A stretch of DNA of 64,000 bases from Streptomyces monomycini (GTDB taxonomy: Bacteria; Actinomycetota; Actinomycetes; Streptomycetales; Streptomycetaceae): the NCBI RefSeq assembly GCF_022271435.1, contig NZ_JAFIQY010000009.1, positions 169,279-233,278 on the forward strand. Reading direction: 5' to 3'. The notes below the pieces were generated by a model. It was not told the DNA's origin. It ran no database searches and saw only the letters and a program-made list of their open reading frames with translations. Position numbers and translations under genes: made by a program. Below are positions 9,191-17,642 of this stretch, piece after piece (position 1 is the stretch's first letter; every line of letters starts with the position of its first letter).

Positions 9191-10855
9191 ATGACGGACT
9201 CGCAGGACACCGGAACCCGCTCCTCCGCACCCGTCGGCGCCGCGCCCGCCGCCGACCGGGACGCCCCCGCGGGCGGCAACCCCGTCGCCCGCGCCGCCGC
9301 CGGCACCCGTACCGCCGCCGACGTGGTCACCCCGCACCTGGTCACCCGCCTCACCCGCGGCGTGACCGGCAGCGGCCGGACCGCCAACCACACGCCGTTC
9401 ACCGGAGAGAAGCTGGCGGATCTGCCCGAGTCCACGCCCGAGGACGTCGCCACCGCCTTCGAGCGGGCCCGCACCGCCCAGCGCGCCTGGGCCGAGGTGC
9501 CCGTACGGCAGCGCGCCGCCGTCCTGCTGCGCTTCCACGACCTGGTGCTCCGCCGCCAGGCCGAGGCGCTGGACCTGATCCAGCTGGAGACCGGCAAGGC
9601 CCGGCTGCACGCCCACGAGGAGATCCAGGCCGTCGCCGTCGCGGCCCGCCACTACGGCCGCAAGGCACCCGCGTATTTGCGTCCCCGGAGCCACACCGGT
9701 GTCGTGCCGACCCTCACCAAGGTCACCGAACTGCGGCAGCCGCGCGGGGTCGTGGGGCAGATCGCACCCTGGAACTACCCCTTCGAGCTGTCCGTCGGCG
9801 ACGCGCTGCCCGCCTTCGCCGCCGGCAACGCCGTCGTCATGAAGCCCGACACGGAGACCGCCCTGACCGCCCTCTGGGCCCGCGAACAGCTCATCGAGGC
9901 CGGGCTGCCCCCGGAGGTCTGGCAGGTCGTCCTCGGTGACGGCCCGGTCGTCGGCCCCGAGGTCGTCAAGCACGCCGACTACGTCTCCTTCACCGGATCC
10001 ACCCGCACCGGCCGCGAGGTGGCCCAGGGCGCCGCCGCCCGCCTGGTCGGCGTCTCCCTCGAACTCGGCGGCAAGAACGCCATGCTGGTGCTGGAGGACG
10101 CCGACGTGGACAAGGCCGCGGCGGGCGCCGTACGCGGCTGCTTCTCCTCCGCGGGCCAGCTGTGCATCTCCATAGAGCGGCTGTACGTCCACGCGTCCAT
10201 AGCCGACGCCTTCGTCGAGCGCTTCGCCGCCCGCACGAAGGCGATGCGCCTGGGCAGTGCCCTCGCCTACGGCGCCGACATGGGCTCGCTGGTCGGCGAA
10301 CGCCAGCTGGAGACCGTCACCCGGCACGTGGACGAGGCCGTCGCCAAAGGCGCCACCCTGGTCGCCGGCGGCCGCGCCCGCCCGGACATCGGCCCGCTGT
10401 TCTACGAGCCCACCATCCTGGACGGCGTCGAGTCCCCGATGGCCGTCTGCGAGGAGGAGACCTTCGGGCCGGTCGTCTCGGTCTACCGGTTCACCGACGA
10501 GGACGAGGCCGTGGCGCGCGCCAACGCCACGCCGTACGGCCTGAACTCCAGCGTCTGGACCAAGGACGGCCGCCGCGGCCGCGCCGTCGCCGCCCGCCTG
10601 CGTACCGGCACCGTCAACGTCAACGAGGCGTACGCCGCGGCCTACGGCAGTGTCCAGTCCCCGATGGGCGGCATGGGCGACTCCGGCCTCGGCCGCCGCC
10701 ACGGCTCCGAGGGCATCCTGAAGTACACCGAGGCGCAGACCGTCGCCCACCAGCGCCTCATGCCGCTCGCCCCGTCGTTCGGCATGGACGACGAGAAGTA
10801 CGCGGCGTTCATGACCCGCAGCCTGCGCGCGATGAAGGCGTTGCGCCTCCGCTGA
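9191..10855 (+). CDS. gabD: Succinate-semialdehyde dehydrogenase (NAD(P)+)
   Basis: 554 aa aldehyde dehydrogenase, oxidising succinate semialdehyde to succinate in GABA/4-aminobutyrate breakdown. Visible motifs are GQIAPWNYPFEL, VSFTGSTRTGREVAQGAA (cofactor site), LELGGKNAMLVLED (general-base Glu) and SSAGQLCIS with the catalytic Cys. PMGGMGDSGLGRRHG near the end is typical of the family. The ATG at 9191 was chosen because the frame upstream (from 9095) is poorly conserved in style. Substrate choice is inferred from overall resemblance to actinobacterial GabD2-type enzymes, not from a substrate-specific residue. The GMC oxidoreductase follows 53 bp downstream, so they are probably co-transcribed. 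Confidence 0.85.
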   Translation: MTDSQDTGTRSSAPVGAAPAADRDAPAGGNPVARAAAGTRTAADVVTPHLVTRLTRGVTGSGRTANHTPFTGEKLADLPESTPEDVATAFERARTAQRAWAEVPVRQRAAVLLRFHDLVLRRQAEALDLIQLETGKARLHAHEEIQAVAVAARHYGRKAPAYLRPRSHTGVVPTLTKVTELRQPRGVVGQIAPWNYPFELSVGDALPAFAAGNAVVMKPDTETALTALWAREQLIEAGLPPEVWQVVLGDGPVVGPEVVKHADYVSFTGSTRTGREVAQGAAARLVGVSLELGGKNAMLVLEDADVDKAAAGAVRGCFSSAGQLCISIERLYVHASIADAFVERFAARTKAMRLGSALAYGADMGSLVGERQLETVTRHVDEAVAKGATLVAGGRARPDIGPLFYEPTILDGVESPMAVCEEETFGPVVSVYRFTDEDEAVARANATPYGLNSSVWTKDGRRGRAVAARLRTGTVNVNEAYAAAYGSVQSPMGGMGDSGLGRRHGSEGILKYTEAQTVAHQRLMPLAPSFGMDDEKYAAFMTRSLRAMKALRLR

Positions 10856-10908
10856 GCCGCCGCCGTGACACGGGCCCGCGGGCCCGCCCGAGAAGCAAGG
10901 GAGTGCCA

Positions 10909-12759
10909 GTGCCCCAGGACCACCCTGCCCAGAAACAGCGCGTCACCTCCGACGACGGCCACGACGACGGCTACGACTACGACGTCCTCGTCATCGGTTC
11001 GGGCTTCGGCGGCTCCGTCTCCGCGCTCCGCCTGACCGAGAAGGGCTACCGCGTCGGCGTCCTGGAGGCCGGGCGCCGCTTCACCCGCGCCACGCTGCCC
11101 AGGAACTCGTGGGACCTGAAGAACTACCTGTGGGCGCCCGCCCTCGGCTGCTACGGCATCCAGCGCGTGCACCTGCTCGGCAACGTCATGGTCCTCGCGG
11201 GCGCCGGCGTCGGCGGCGGCTCGCTGAACTACGCCAACACCCTCTACGTACCGCCGAAACAGTTCTTCGAGGACCAGCAGTGGGGGCACCTCACCGACTG
11301 GCAGGACGAGCTGAAGCCGTACTACGACCAGGCGCGGCGGATGCTCGGCGTCCGCCTCAACCCGACCATGACCCCCTCGGACGTCCACCTCAAGGCCACC
11401 GCCGAGAAGATGGGCGTCGGCGACTCCTTCCACCTGGCGCCGGTCGGCGTCTTCTTCGGCGACGGCCGGGACGCCGACGGTACGGCGCGGACCGCCCCCG
11501 GTACCGAGGTCCCCGACCCGTACTTCGGCGGCGCGGGCCCCGCCCGTACGGCCTGCACCGAATGCGGCGAGTGCATGACCGGCTGCCGGCACGGCGCCAA
11601 GAACACCCTCAACGAGAACTACCTCCACCTCGCCGAGCGGGCCGGTGCCGTCATCCACCCGATGACCTCGGTGGTCACCGTCACCGAGGACTCCCGTGGC
11701 GGCTTCGCCGTCGGCACGCTGCCCACCGACGACAAGCGCAAGGGCAAGGGCCGCACGTTCACCGCCCGCCGGGTGGTCGTCGCGGCGGGCACGTACGGCA
11801 CCCAGACGCTCCTGCACCGGATGAAGGACAGCGGCCTGCTGCCCCGGATCTCCGGCCGGCTCGGCGAGCTGACCCGCACCAACTCCGAGGCCCTGGTCGG
11901 CGCGCAGACCGACGACCGCCGCTACCGCAAGGCGCACGGCGCGCCGAAGGCCGACTTCACCCGCGGCGTCGCGATCACCTCCTCCATCCACCCGAACGAC
12001 AGCACCCACATCGAGCCGGTCCGTTACGGTAAGGGCTCCAACGCGATGGGCAGCCTCTCCATCCTTCAAGTCCCGATCGCGACCCGCGCGCCTCGCGCCC
12101 TCGCCTGGGCCGCCAACTGCGTACGCCACCCGCTCCTGCTGCTGCGCTCGCTGTCCAACCGCCGCTGGTCCGAGCGGACCATCATCGGCCTGGTCATGCA
12201 GTCCCTGGACAACTCCCTGACCACGTACCGCAAACCGGGCGGCCTCGGCAAAGGCCTGCTCACCGCCCGCCAGGGCCACGGCGCGCCCAACCCCCAGCAG
12301 ATCCCCGAGGCCACCGCGGCGGCCACCCTGCTCGCCCAGGAGATCAACGGCTTCGCGGGCAGCAACGTCGGCGAACTGATGGGCACCCCGCTGACCGCGC
12401 ACTTCCTGGGCGGCTGCCCGATCGGCGAGGACGCGGACCACGGCGTGATCGACCCGTACCACCGGCTGTACGGGCACCCCGGCATCTCGGTGGTCGACGG
12501 CTCGGCGGTCTCCGCGAACCTCGGCGTCAACCCGTCGCTGACCATCACCGCACAGGCCGAACGCGCCATGTCGTTGTGGCCGAACAAGGGCGAGGCGGAC
12601 CCCCGTCCCGCGCCGGGCCGCGCCTACCAGCGGCTGTCCGCGGTGGCGCCGCACCGCCCGGCCGTGCCGGAGAAGGCGTTCGCGGCGCTGCGGCTGCCGC
12701 TGCTGCCCGTACCGGCCGTCCCGCCGAAGCCGCAGTTCACGGCCCCGGCGGAGAGCTGA
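10909..12759 (+). CDS. GMC-family FAD oxidoreductase with a four-cysteine insert
   Basis: 616 aa. The GTG at 10909 has AGGGAG upstream. The FAD-binding motif is DVLVIGSGFGGSVSALRL, and the C-terminal GMC signature region includes LGGCPIGEDADHGVID and SVVDGSAVSANLGVNPSLTI. The protein resembles the ChoD-like branch of cholesterol-oxidase relatives. Near residues 216-226 there is an unusual cluster CTECGECMTGCRHGAKN, a CxxCxxCxxxC spacing that looks like an iron-sulfur ligand set. The true substrate (sterol, alcohol or other) is unknown. It probably forms an operon with the aldehyde dehydrogenase upstream. A convergent sortase-anchored protein gene ends 30 bp away. Confidence 0.85.
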   Translation: MPQDHPAQKQRVTSDDGHDDGYDYDVLVIGSGFGGSVSALRLTEKGYRVGVLEAGRRFTRATLPRNSWDLKNYLWAPALGCYGIQRVHLLGNVMVLAGAGVGGGSLNYANTLYVPPKQFFEDQQWGHLTDWQDELKPYYDQARRMLGVRLNPTMTPSDVHLKATAEKMGVGDSFHLAPVGVFFGDGRDADGTARTAPGTEVPDPYFGGAGPARTACTECGECMTGCRHGAKNTLNENYLHLAERAGAVIHPMTSVVTVTEDSRGGFAVGTLPTDDKRKGKGRTFTARRVVVAAGTYGTQTLLHRMKDSGLLPRISGRLGELTRTNSEALVGAQTDDRRYRKAHGAPKADFTRGVAITSSIHPNDSTHIEPVRYGKGSNAMGSLSILQVPIATRAPRALAWAANCVRHPLLLLRSLSNRRWSERTIIGLVMQSLDNSLTTYRKPGGLGKGLLTARQGHGAPNPQQIPEATAAATLLAQEINGFAGSNVGELMGTPLTAHFLGGCPIGEDADHGVIDPYHRLYGHPGISVVDGSAVSANLGVNPSLTITAQAERAMSLWPNKGEADPRPAPGRAYQRLSAVAPHRPAVPEKAFAALRLPLLPVPAVPPKPQFTAPAES

Positions 12760-12789
12760 CCCACGTTTCGTGCCGTCCCCTTCCCCGGC

Positions 12790-13833
12790 TCAGGCCGCGT
12801 CGGCGCCCTTGCGTCGGCGAACGGTGAACACCGCGCCCGCACCGACGGCGACCGCCGCCGCACCCGACAGCGCGAGGGCCGGCAGCCCGGAGGACGCGCC
12901 GGTCTCGGCCAGCCTCCCGGTGACCGGCAGCTGCGCTTGCTGCTTCTTCGACCAGCCCTGCGGGGAGGGATGGTTGGGGCGGGTGCCGGGCCGCCCCTGG
13001 GCGTCCGGCACGTGTCCCGGCGGGGTGCTGCCGGCGGGCACGATGTCGAACGGGTAGTCGGCGGATTCGGAGAAGCCGCACTTCAAGTCCGCGTTCAGGT
13101 ACCAGCCCACGCTGACCGCGCCGCCGTAGCCGGCGGGCGTCCCGGCGTCCGCCTTCAGCCGCAGCTTGGCCTCCGCGTACTCTCCGGGCCGCAGGCCGTC
13201 GGCGTCACCGATCGAGGCGAAGTAGCCGTCGCCCTCCTCCGGGCCCGCGACCGGCTTCCACTGCCCCGTCGCCGCGTCGAACCATTCGAGCGTCAGGTGC
13301 TGGGAGACATCGTCGCCGGTCTCGTCGTCCAGCGCGAAGACCTGCGCGAATGCCTGTACGGACAGGATGTGCCCGGTGGAGGTGTTGGTGGCGCGGTAGG
13401 TGAAGTCCACCCACCCGGACCCGGCGACGAGCTTGCTGGGCAGGCCGCGCAGTTCGGCCTTGACCGACCGCTCGCTCGACCAGTCCTTGCACTCCGGGGT
13501 GGCGGAAGGGGTGGCCGGCGTGCCCGGCTCCGCGTTCTTCCCCGGGCGCGCCCCCTCGGGCGGGGCCGGTGCGGCGGTCTTCGGCCCGCCCTCGCCCTGC
13601 GGCGGCTTGCCGCTCTCACCGGGCGCGGGGGAGCCGGAGGTCTCGGACGCGCCGGGCGTCGGCGTCGCGGTCGCGGTCGCGGTCGGTGTGGCGGTGGCGG
13701 TGGCGGTGGTCGCGCTGGCCGTCGGCGCCTGCCCGGGCGTCTCGGCGGCGTACGCGGCGGGGGCCGCCAGCAGGGCGGCAGGGGCGGTGGCGGCCGTCGC
13801 GGCGACGGCGGCCAGGGCACGGCGGAGCTTCAT
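12790..13833 (-). CDS. Sortase-anchored cell-surface protein (LPVTG/LAETG signal)
   Basis: 347 aa. The ATG at 13833 starts a Sec signal peptide (MKLRRALAAVAATAATAP through AYA). A long Pro/Ala/Thr-rich segment leads to a ~170-residue folded domain (CKDWSSERSVKAELRGLP and GWVDFTYRATNTSTGH) of unknown function with two Cys. The C-terminus holds LPVTG at 302-306 followed immediately by RLAETG (308-312), a hydrophobic helix and an RRRKG positive tail, so it should be processed by a sortase. Class E sortases of Streptomyces use LAXTG. The ligand or function at the surface is unknown. Confidence 0.85.
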   Translation of the reverse strand: MKLRRALAAVAATAATAPAALLAAPAAYAAETPGQAPTASATTATATATPTATATATPTPGASETSGSPAPGESGKPPQGEGGPKTAAPAPPEGARPGKNAEPGTPATPSATPECKDWSSERSVKAELRGLPSKLVAGSGWVDFTYRATNTSTGHILSVQAFAQVFALDDETGDDVSQHLTLEWFDAATGQWKPVAGPEEGDGYFASIGDADGLRPGEYAEAKLRLKADAGTPAGYGGAVSVGWYLNADLKCGFSESADYPFDIVPAGSTPPGHVPDAQGRPGTRPNHPSPQGWSKKQQAQLPVTGRLAETGASSGLPALALSGAAAVAVGAGAVFTVRRRKGADAA

Positions 13834-14024
13834 CGTGAAGACCTCTCGGAGCCGAAGTGCCGTGAGCACGGCACCGGTTCGGGACGGGCCGTCGCGGTGG
13901 GGCGCGGGATGGCCGGGCGGTTGCAGATACTGACCGGCCATGAGCGGAAAAGGTTGCACGCCCGGGCCCGAGTGCCGCGAGTGACGCCGGAATCCTCGCG
14001 CGGCGCCTGTCCCCGTACACAGCG

Positions 14025-14077
14025 AAGGGCCCCGGGACGCCGCCCGCGAGGGGGGTGCGGACGGCCGCGGGGCCCTT
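14025..14077. other. Long-loop inverted repeat, possible terminator or attenuator
   Basis: AAGGGCCCCG (14025-14034) pairs perfectly with CGGGGCCCTT (14068-14077). The loop is 33 nt and itself GC-rich, and no T-run is obvious on either side. It could terminate transcripts entering from either side or be a folded leader element. No direct function can be assigned. Confidence 0.4.
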
Positions 14078-14276
14078 GGCTTTCGGCGCCGGCGTCAGGG
14101 CAGCGTCGGCGCCGAGGAAGCGGCGCCGGGGGGGGGGATGGCGCCGCTGGCTCTCAAGTTGTCCGGGGAGGGGAACCCCACGATCGCGGCCTCGGCCGCC
14201 TGCCGGCGCCGGTGGCTCCGGCGTCCGTACGCCGTACGGCGGTCCGGACCGCCGACGGCTGCCGTCTCCCGCTCGG

Positions 14277-14322
14277 GGCACGGCGTGCCGCTTTCACCGC
14301 CACGCTCCGGGCACGGTGTGCC
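14277..14322. promoter_or_regulatory. Two tandem GGCAC-N3-GTGCC palindromes, centres 33 bp apart
   Basis: GGCACGGCGTGCC at 14277-14289 is a 6-bp dyad around one central base, and GGCACGGTGTGCC at 14310-14322 has the same outer arms. The 33-bp centre-to-centre distance is three helical turns, as expected for two regulator dimers on one DNA face. No adjacent gene clearly owns the sites; the nearest downstream gene on the minus strand is the sortase substrate (start 13,833), and chorismate mutase lies to the right and is transcribed toward the sites. Confidence 0.4.
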
Positions 14323-14644
14323 GCTCTTCTGCATCGTGCTGGACGCGCCTCATCCGGCGCAACCGTTTCGACCGGATGCGGTCGGCCCCGGGCGTCCCCA
14401 GGACCGACCGCCCCATCGGATGTGACCGGGCTGCTGTCCCCTGCTGACCGGTCACGGCACCGTAGCGAGGTCCCACGACGCGGACCGCTCCAAGTCGGTC
14501 GGCGTCTCATCGCTCCGGTGGATCCGCCCACGGGCGGCGTCTACGCGTAGTCCTGCAGACCGCACCTGGCTGGCGTGGCATCCGGAACAACGAAGTGCGG
14601 CGGGGGCCGTCACGGCGCCGTACGGGTGAGTCGCCGCCCACGGG

Positions 14645-15028
14645 TCAGACCCGGCCGCGGCACAGCTCCAGCAGCGTCATGGCGAGGGCGGTGCCGGGCC
14701 GGCCGAGCTGCCCCCGGTAGTGCTCCAGCACCTCCATCTCGCGCGACAGGTTCACCCGGCGCCCGCCGGAGCCGATGCGCTCGCGCTGGATCACGGCCGA
14801 GACAGCCATCCGTTCCTGGACCAGGCCGATGATCCGGCCGTCGAGATCGTCGATCCGCCCGCGGGCGTCCGTGATCACCCCGGCCGCCGCCTCGGTGCGC
14901 GCGCCGGTGTCGGGCTTCACCGTGGCCCTGCCCGAGCCCGAGCCCGAGCCCGAGCCCATGGCCCTGTCCGCCGTGGCCTTGGCCACAGGAACCGCCGCCG
15001 GGTCCGTGACCGCCTGGATACCGCTCAT
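14645..15028 (-). CDS. Chorismate mutase (AroQ-type)
   Basis: 127 aa. It converts chorismate to prephenate for phenylalanine and tyrosine synthesis. The AroQ helical core begins RIDDLDGRIIGLVQERMAVS and continues to EVLEHYRGQLG and LAMTLLELCRG. The first ~50 residues are low complexity, including (GS)n coded by a GAGCCC-type repeat near 14,935-14,960. The ATG at 15028 is preferred because AGGAG lies 8 nt upstream; the GTG at 15037 would overlap that site. It stands alone on the minus strand with an intrinsic terminator immediately upstream that isolates it from the mini-gene beyond. Confidence 0.85.
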   Translation of the reverse strand: MSGIQAVTDPAAVPVAKATADRAMGSGSGSGSGRATVKPDTGARTEAAAGVITDARGRIDDLDGRIIGLVQERMAVSAVIQRERIGSGGRRVNLSREMEVLEHYRGQLGRPGTALAMTLLELCRGRV

Positions 15029-15096
15029 GTCCGTCACTCCTACGGATCATGACCCCGCAGCCGCCGTCCGCACCGCCTACGGCCCGCCGCCCACGG

Positions 15097-15137
15097 AAAA
15101 AAACCGAGCGCCCCGGGCCTGTACCGGCCCGGGGCGC
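15097..15137 (-). terminator. Strong intrinsic terminator on the minus strand
   Basis: A perfect 12-bp stem (GCGCCCCGGGCC at 15108-15119 with its complement at 15126-15137, 6-nt loop) is followed on the minus strand by four bases and a run of seven T (15103 to 15097). It is the clearest rho-independent terminator in the window. It can only end a minus-strand transcript that starts to the right, that is, the 23-codon mini-gene at 15,161-15,232. Intrinsic terminators with a T-run are uncommon at this GC content. Confidence 0.85.
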
Positions 15138-15160
15138 CTGGGAAGTCGCTCGTCAGTTGA

Positions 15161-15232
15161 TCAAGCAGCACGACCATGGCAGCCGGACGGGCCGGTGCCA
15201 TAGGTAAAGATGAAGGTCAGCTGCTTGTACAT
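15161..15232 (-). CDS. Putative 23-aa leaderless small peptide opposite guaA promoter
   Basis: The ATG at 15232 opens a 23-codon frame, beginning MYKQLTF, with an aromatic stretch FIFTY and then GTGPSGC near its end. There is no ribosome binding site, but a promoter-like pair sits exactly where a leaderless start would need it: TTGGAC (15269-15264), 18 nt, CATACT (15245-15240), 7 nt, ATG. A strong intrinsic terminator lies 24 nt after the stop. Together this outlines a self-contained RNA of about 135 nt. I do not recognise the peptide. It could alternatively be a non-coding RNA. Expression would run against guaA's promoter. Confidence 0.5.
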   Translation of the reverse strand: MYKQLTFIFTYGTGPSGCHGRAA

Positions 15233-15239
15233 GGCGCTC

Positions 15240-15269
15240 AGTATGAGCCCGTTAGAATCGAAAGTCCAA
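15240..15269 (-). promoter_or_regulatory. Minus-strand promoter of the mini-gene
   Basis: TTGGAC and CATACT hexamers with an 18-nt spacer end 7 nt before the ATG at 15232, the geometry of leaderless actinobacterial promoters. The element overlaps the guaA -10 region at 15,253-15,258, so the two promoters face each other. Confidence 0.5.
15253..15258 (+). promoter_or_regulatory. guaA -10 element TAGAAT
   Basis: A near-consensus TAGAAT lies about 45 nt upstream of the guaA GTG start, giving a predicted leader of roughly 35-40 nt. A -35 box is not clear. It overlaps the opposing mini-gene promoter. Confidence 0.5.
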
Positions 15270-15302
15270 CCCCTGCACCACCACCGCCGGAAGGCCGCCG
15301 AA

Positions 15303-16889
15303 GTGCCATCAGCGTCACCTGCTGCCGCCCCCGACGTCGTCCTGGTAGTCGACTTCGGCGCGCAGTACGCCCAGCTCATCGCCCGCCGCGTACGCGAGGC
15401 CCGGGTCTACAGCGAGATCGTCCCGTCCACCATGCCGGTGTCCGAGATGCTCGCCAAGAACCCCAAGGCGATCATCCTCTCCGGCGGCCCGTCGTCGGTC
15501 TACGCCGAGGACGCGCCCAGCCTGGACCGTGCCCTGTTCGAGGCCGGGGTCCCGGTCTTCGGCATGTGCTACGGCTTCCAGCTCATGGCCACCACCCTCG
15601 GCGGCACGGTCGACAACACCGGCGCCCGGGAGTACGGCCGTACCGACCTGCACGTCTCCAAGAACGCCTCGACCCTCTTCGAGGGCACCCCGGCCGAGCA
15701 GCCCGTGTGGATGTCGCACGGCGACGCCTGCTCCGCCGCGCCCGAGGGCTTCACCGTCACGGCCTCCACCGACATGGTCCCGGTCGCCGCCTTCGAGAAC
15801 GACGAGAAGAAGCTGTACGGCGTGCAGTACCACCCCGAGGTGATGCACTCCACGCACGGTCAGCAGGTCCTGGAGCACTTCCTCTACCGGGGAGCGGGCA
15901 TCGAGCCGGTGTGGACCACCACCAACGTCGTCGACGAGCAGGTCGCGGCCATCCGTGAGCAGGTCGGCAGCGCGCGGGCGATCTGCGGCCTGTCCGGCGG
16001 CGTGGACTCCGCGGTGGCCGCCGCCCTCGTCCAGAAGGCCATCGGTGACCAGCTGACCTGCGTCTACGTTGACCACGGCCTGATGCGCAAGGGCGAGACC
16101 GAGCAGGTCGAGAAGGACTTCGTGGCCGCCACCGGCGTCCAGCTGAAGGTCGTCGACGCCTCGGAGCGCTTCCTGAAGGCGCTGGCCGGCGTCTCCGACC
16201 CGGAGCAGAAGCGGAAGATCATCGGCCGCGAGTTCATCCGGGTCTTCGAGCAGGCCCAGGCGGAGATCGTCGCCGAGTCCGGTGCGGCAGGCGAGCCCGT
16301 GAAGTTCCTGGTCCAGGGCACGCTCTACCCGGACATCGTGGAGTCCGGCGGCGGCACCGGCACCGCGAACATCAAGTCCCACCACAACGTCGGCGGCCTC
16401 CCCGAGGACCTGGAGTTCGAGCTCATCGAGCCGCTCCGCCAGCTCTTCAAGGACGAGGTCCGCGCGGTCGGCGCCGAGCTGGGCCTGCCGGACGAGATCG
16501 TCCAGCGCCAGCCCTTCCCCGGCCCCGGCCTGGGCATCCGCATCGTCGGCGAGGTCACCCGCGAGCGCCTGGACCTGCTGCGCGAGGCCGACGCCATCGC
16601 CCGCGAGGAACTGACCGCGGCCGGCCTGGACCGTGAGATCTGGCAGTGCCCGGTGGTCCTCCTCGCCGACGTCCGCTCCGTCGGCGTCCAGGGCGACGGC
16701 CGCTCCTACGGCCACCCGATCGTGCTGCGCCCGGTCTCCTCCGAGGACGCGATGACCGCGGACTGGACCCGTATGCCGTACGACGTCCTGGCCCGCATCT
16801 CCACCCGCATCACCAACGAGGTCGCCGACGTCAACCGCGTCGTCCTCGACGTGACCAGCAAGCCCCCGGGCACCATCGAGTGGGAGTGA
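15303..16889 (+). CDS. guaA: GMP synthase (glutamine-hydrolysing)
   Basis: 528 aa, full length for the family. It aminates XMP to GMP using glutamine and ATP. The class I amidotransferase half shows VVDFGAQYAQLIARRV, the nucleophile in FGMCYGFQLM and the His in GVQYHPEV. The ATP-pyrophosphatase half has the P-loop GLSGGVDSAVAAALV, and the C-terminal dimerisation domain ends SKPPGTIEWE. The GTG at 15303 was chosen from the family's usual start before DVVLVVDFGAQ, with GGAAGG upstream. A clear hairpin terminator follows at 16,921. Confidence 0.97.
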   Translation: MPSASPAAAPDVVLVVDFGAQYAQLIARRVREARVYSEIVPSTMPVSEMLAKNPKAIILSGGPSSVYAEDAPSLDRALFEAGVPVFGMCYGFQLMATTLGGTVDNTGAREYGRTDLHVSKNASTLFEGTPAEQPVWMSHGDACSAAPEGFTVTASTDMVPVAAFENDEKKLYGVQYHPEVMHSTHGQQVLEHFLYRGAGIEPVWTTTNVVDEQVAAIREQVGSARAICGLSGGVDSAVAAALVQKAIGDQLTCVYVDHGLMRKGETEQVEKDFVAATGVQLKVVDASERFLKALAGVSDPEQKRKIIGREFIRVFEQAQAEIVAESGAAGEPVKFLVQGTLYPDIVESGGGTGTANIKSHHNVGGLPEDLEFELIEPLRQLFKDEVRAVGAELGLPDEIVQRQPFPGPGLGIRIVGEVTRERLDLLREADAIAREELTAAGLDREIWQCPVVLLADVRSVGVQGDGRSYGHPIVLRPVSSEDAMTADWTRMPYDVLARISTRITNEVADVNRVVLDVTSKPPGTIEWE

Positions 16890-16920
16890 CCCCCTCGTAG
16901 GTCCCCCGCACCAGGTCAAC

Positions 16921-16960
16921 GCCGCAGCCGTCGCTCATCAGTTTGAGCGGCGGCTGCGGC
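16921..16960 (+). terminator. guaA hairpin terminator
   Basis: A 17-bp nearly perfect stem (arms 16921-16937 and 16944-16960, 6-nt loop) lies 32 bp after the guaA stop. The following GTTGTCGG is only weakly T-rich, as is usual in streptomycetes. Confidence 0.75.
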
Positions 16961-17015
16961 GTTGTCGGTGGGTACGCTGGCCGTACGCGCGAGACTCCGT
17001 CGCATGGGAGCAAGC

Positions 17016-17642
17016 ATGATGAGTGCCGCATCCGAAGACGAGCAGGACTGGGACTACGAGCGGTACGCGCAGTGCACCTATCCCGTTCCGCCGCCCGGAG
17101 GCTGGACTGCGGACGCCCTTGACCAGCTCCCCCATCTGCCCAGGCACACTGAGCTGATCGACGGGAGTCTCGTCTTCGTGAGTCCGCAAACCCTTTTCCA
17201 TTTGCGAGCCATGCGACTCCTGGAGTGGGCCTTGGTGGCCCAGGCGCCGGACGGTCTTGACGTCTTGCGTGAGTTCAGCGTGAAACTGGACGAGCGCAAC
17301 CGTCCGGAGCCTGACGTCCTGGTGGTCCCGCTCGGCGCCGAGGTCGGGCCGCGACAGACTTACCTCAAGCGGCCGGAGGACGTCATCCTGGCGGTGGAGG
17401 TCGTCTCGCGAGACTCCGTCGCACGTGACCGGGACGCAAAGCCCCGCAAGTACGCCGCCCACGGCATCCGGCACTTCTGGCGGGTGGAGGAAGGCAGTGA
17501 GGGTTTCCCGGTGGTGTACGTCTACGAACTCGACCCCGCCACCCGGGCGTACGTCCCCACGGGAATCCACCACAACCGCCTCAAGCTCACCGAGCCCTTC
17601 GCCTTGGACATCGACCTCACCGCCATCGGCCCGCGCCGATGA
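17016..17642 (+). CDS. Uma2-family (DUF820) putative restriction-endonuclease-fold protein
   Basis: 208 aa. Family motifs are HTELIDGSLVFVSP, the acidic pair NRPEPDVLVVP, ILAVEVVSRDS with the Glu of the PD-(D/E)XK-like site, and DRDAKPRKYAAHGI with the Lys. All catalytic-type residues are present. The ATG at 17016 follows GGGAG by 6 nt; other ATGs at 16962 and 17004 would only add unconserved residues. Uma2 proteins are abundant in streptomycetes and cyanobacteria and their function is unproven. The next gene is a diverged tandem copy. Confidence 0.85.
   Translation: MMSAASEDEQDWDYERYAQCTYPVPPPGGWTADALDQLPHLPRHTELIDGSLVFVSPQTLFHLRAMRLLEWALVAQAPDGLDVLREFSVKLDERNRPEPDVLVVPLGAEVGPRQTYLKRPEDVILAVEVVSRDSVARDRDAKPRKYAAHGIRHFWRVEEGSEGFPVVYVYELDPATRAYVPTGIHHNRLKLTEPFALDIDLTAIGPRR

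Larger units (their letters stand above)
13834..14644. other. Long intergenic region (811 bp), no convincing gene
   Basis: Frames crossing this stretch lack starts with good ribosome binding sites and recognisable domains. It contains the promoter of the sortase substrate gene, a 10-bp inverted repeat at 14,025-14,077 and a pair of short palindromes at 14,277-14,289 and 14,310-14,322, listed separately. Otherwise nothing was identified. Confidence 0.5.

Noticed and set aside
15210..15302. Longer N-terminus for guaA from GTG/ATG codons at 15210 and later
   Set aside because: The extra residues cover the promoter and are not family-like; the GTG at 15303 has a ribosome binding site and gives standard length.
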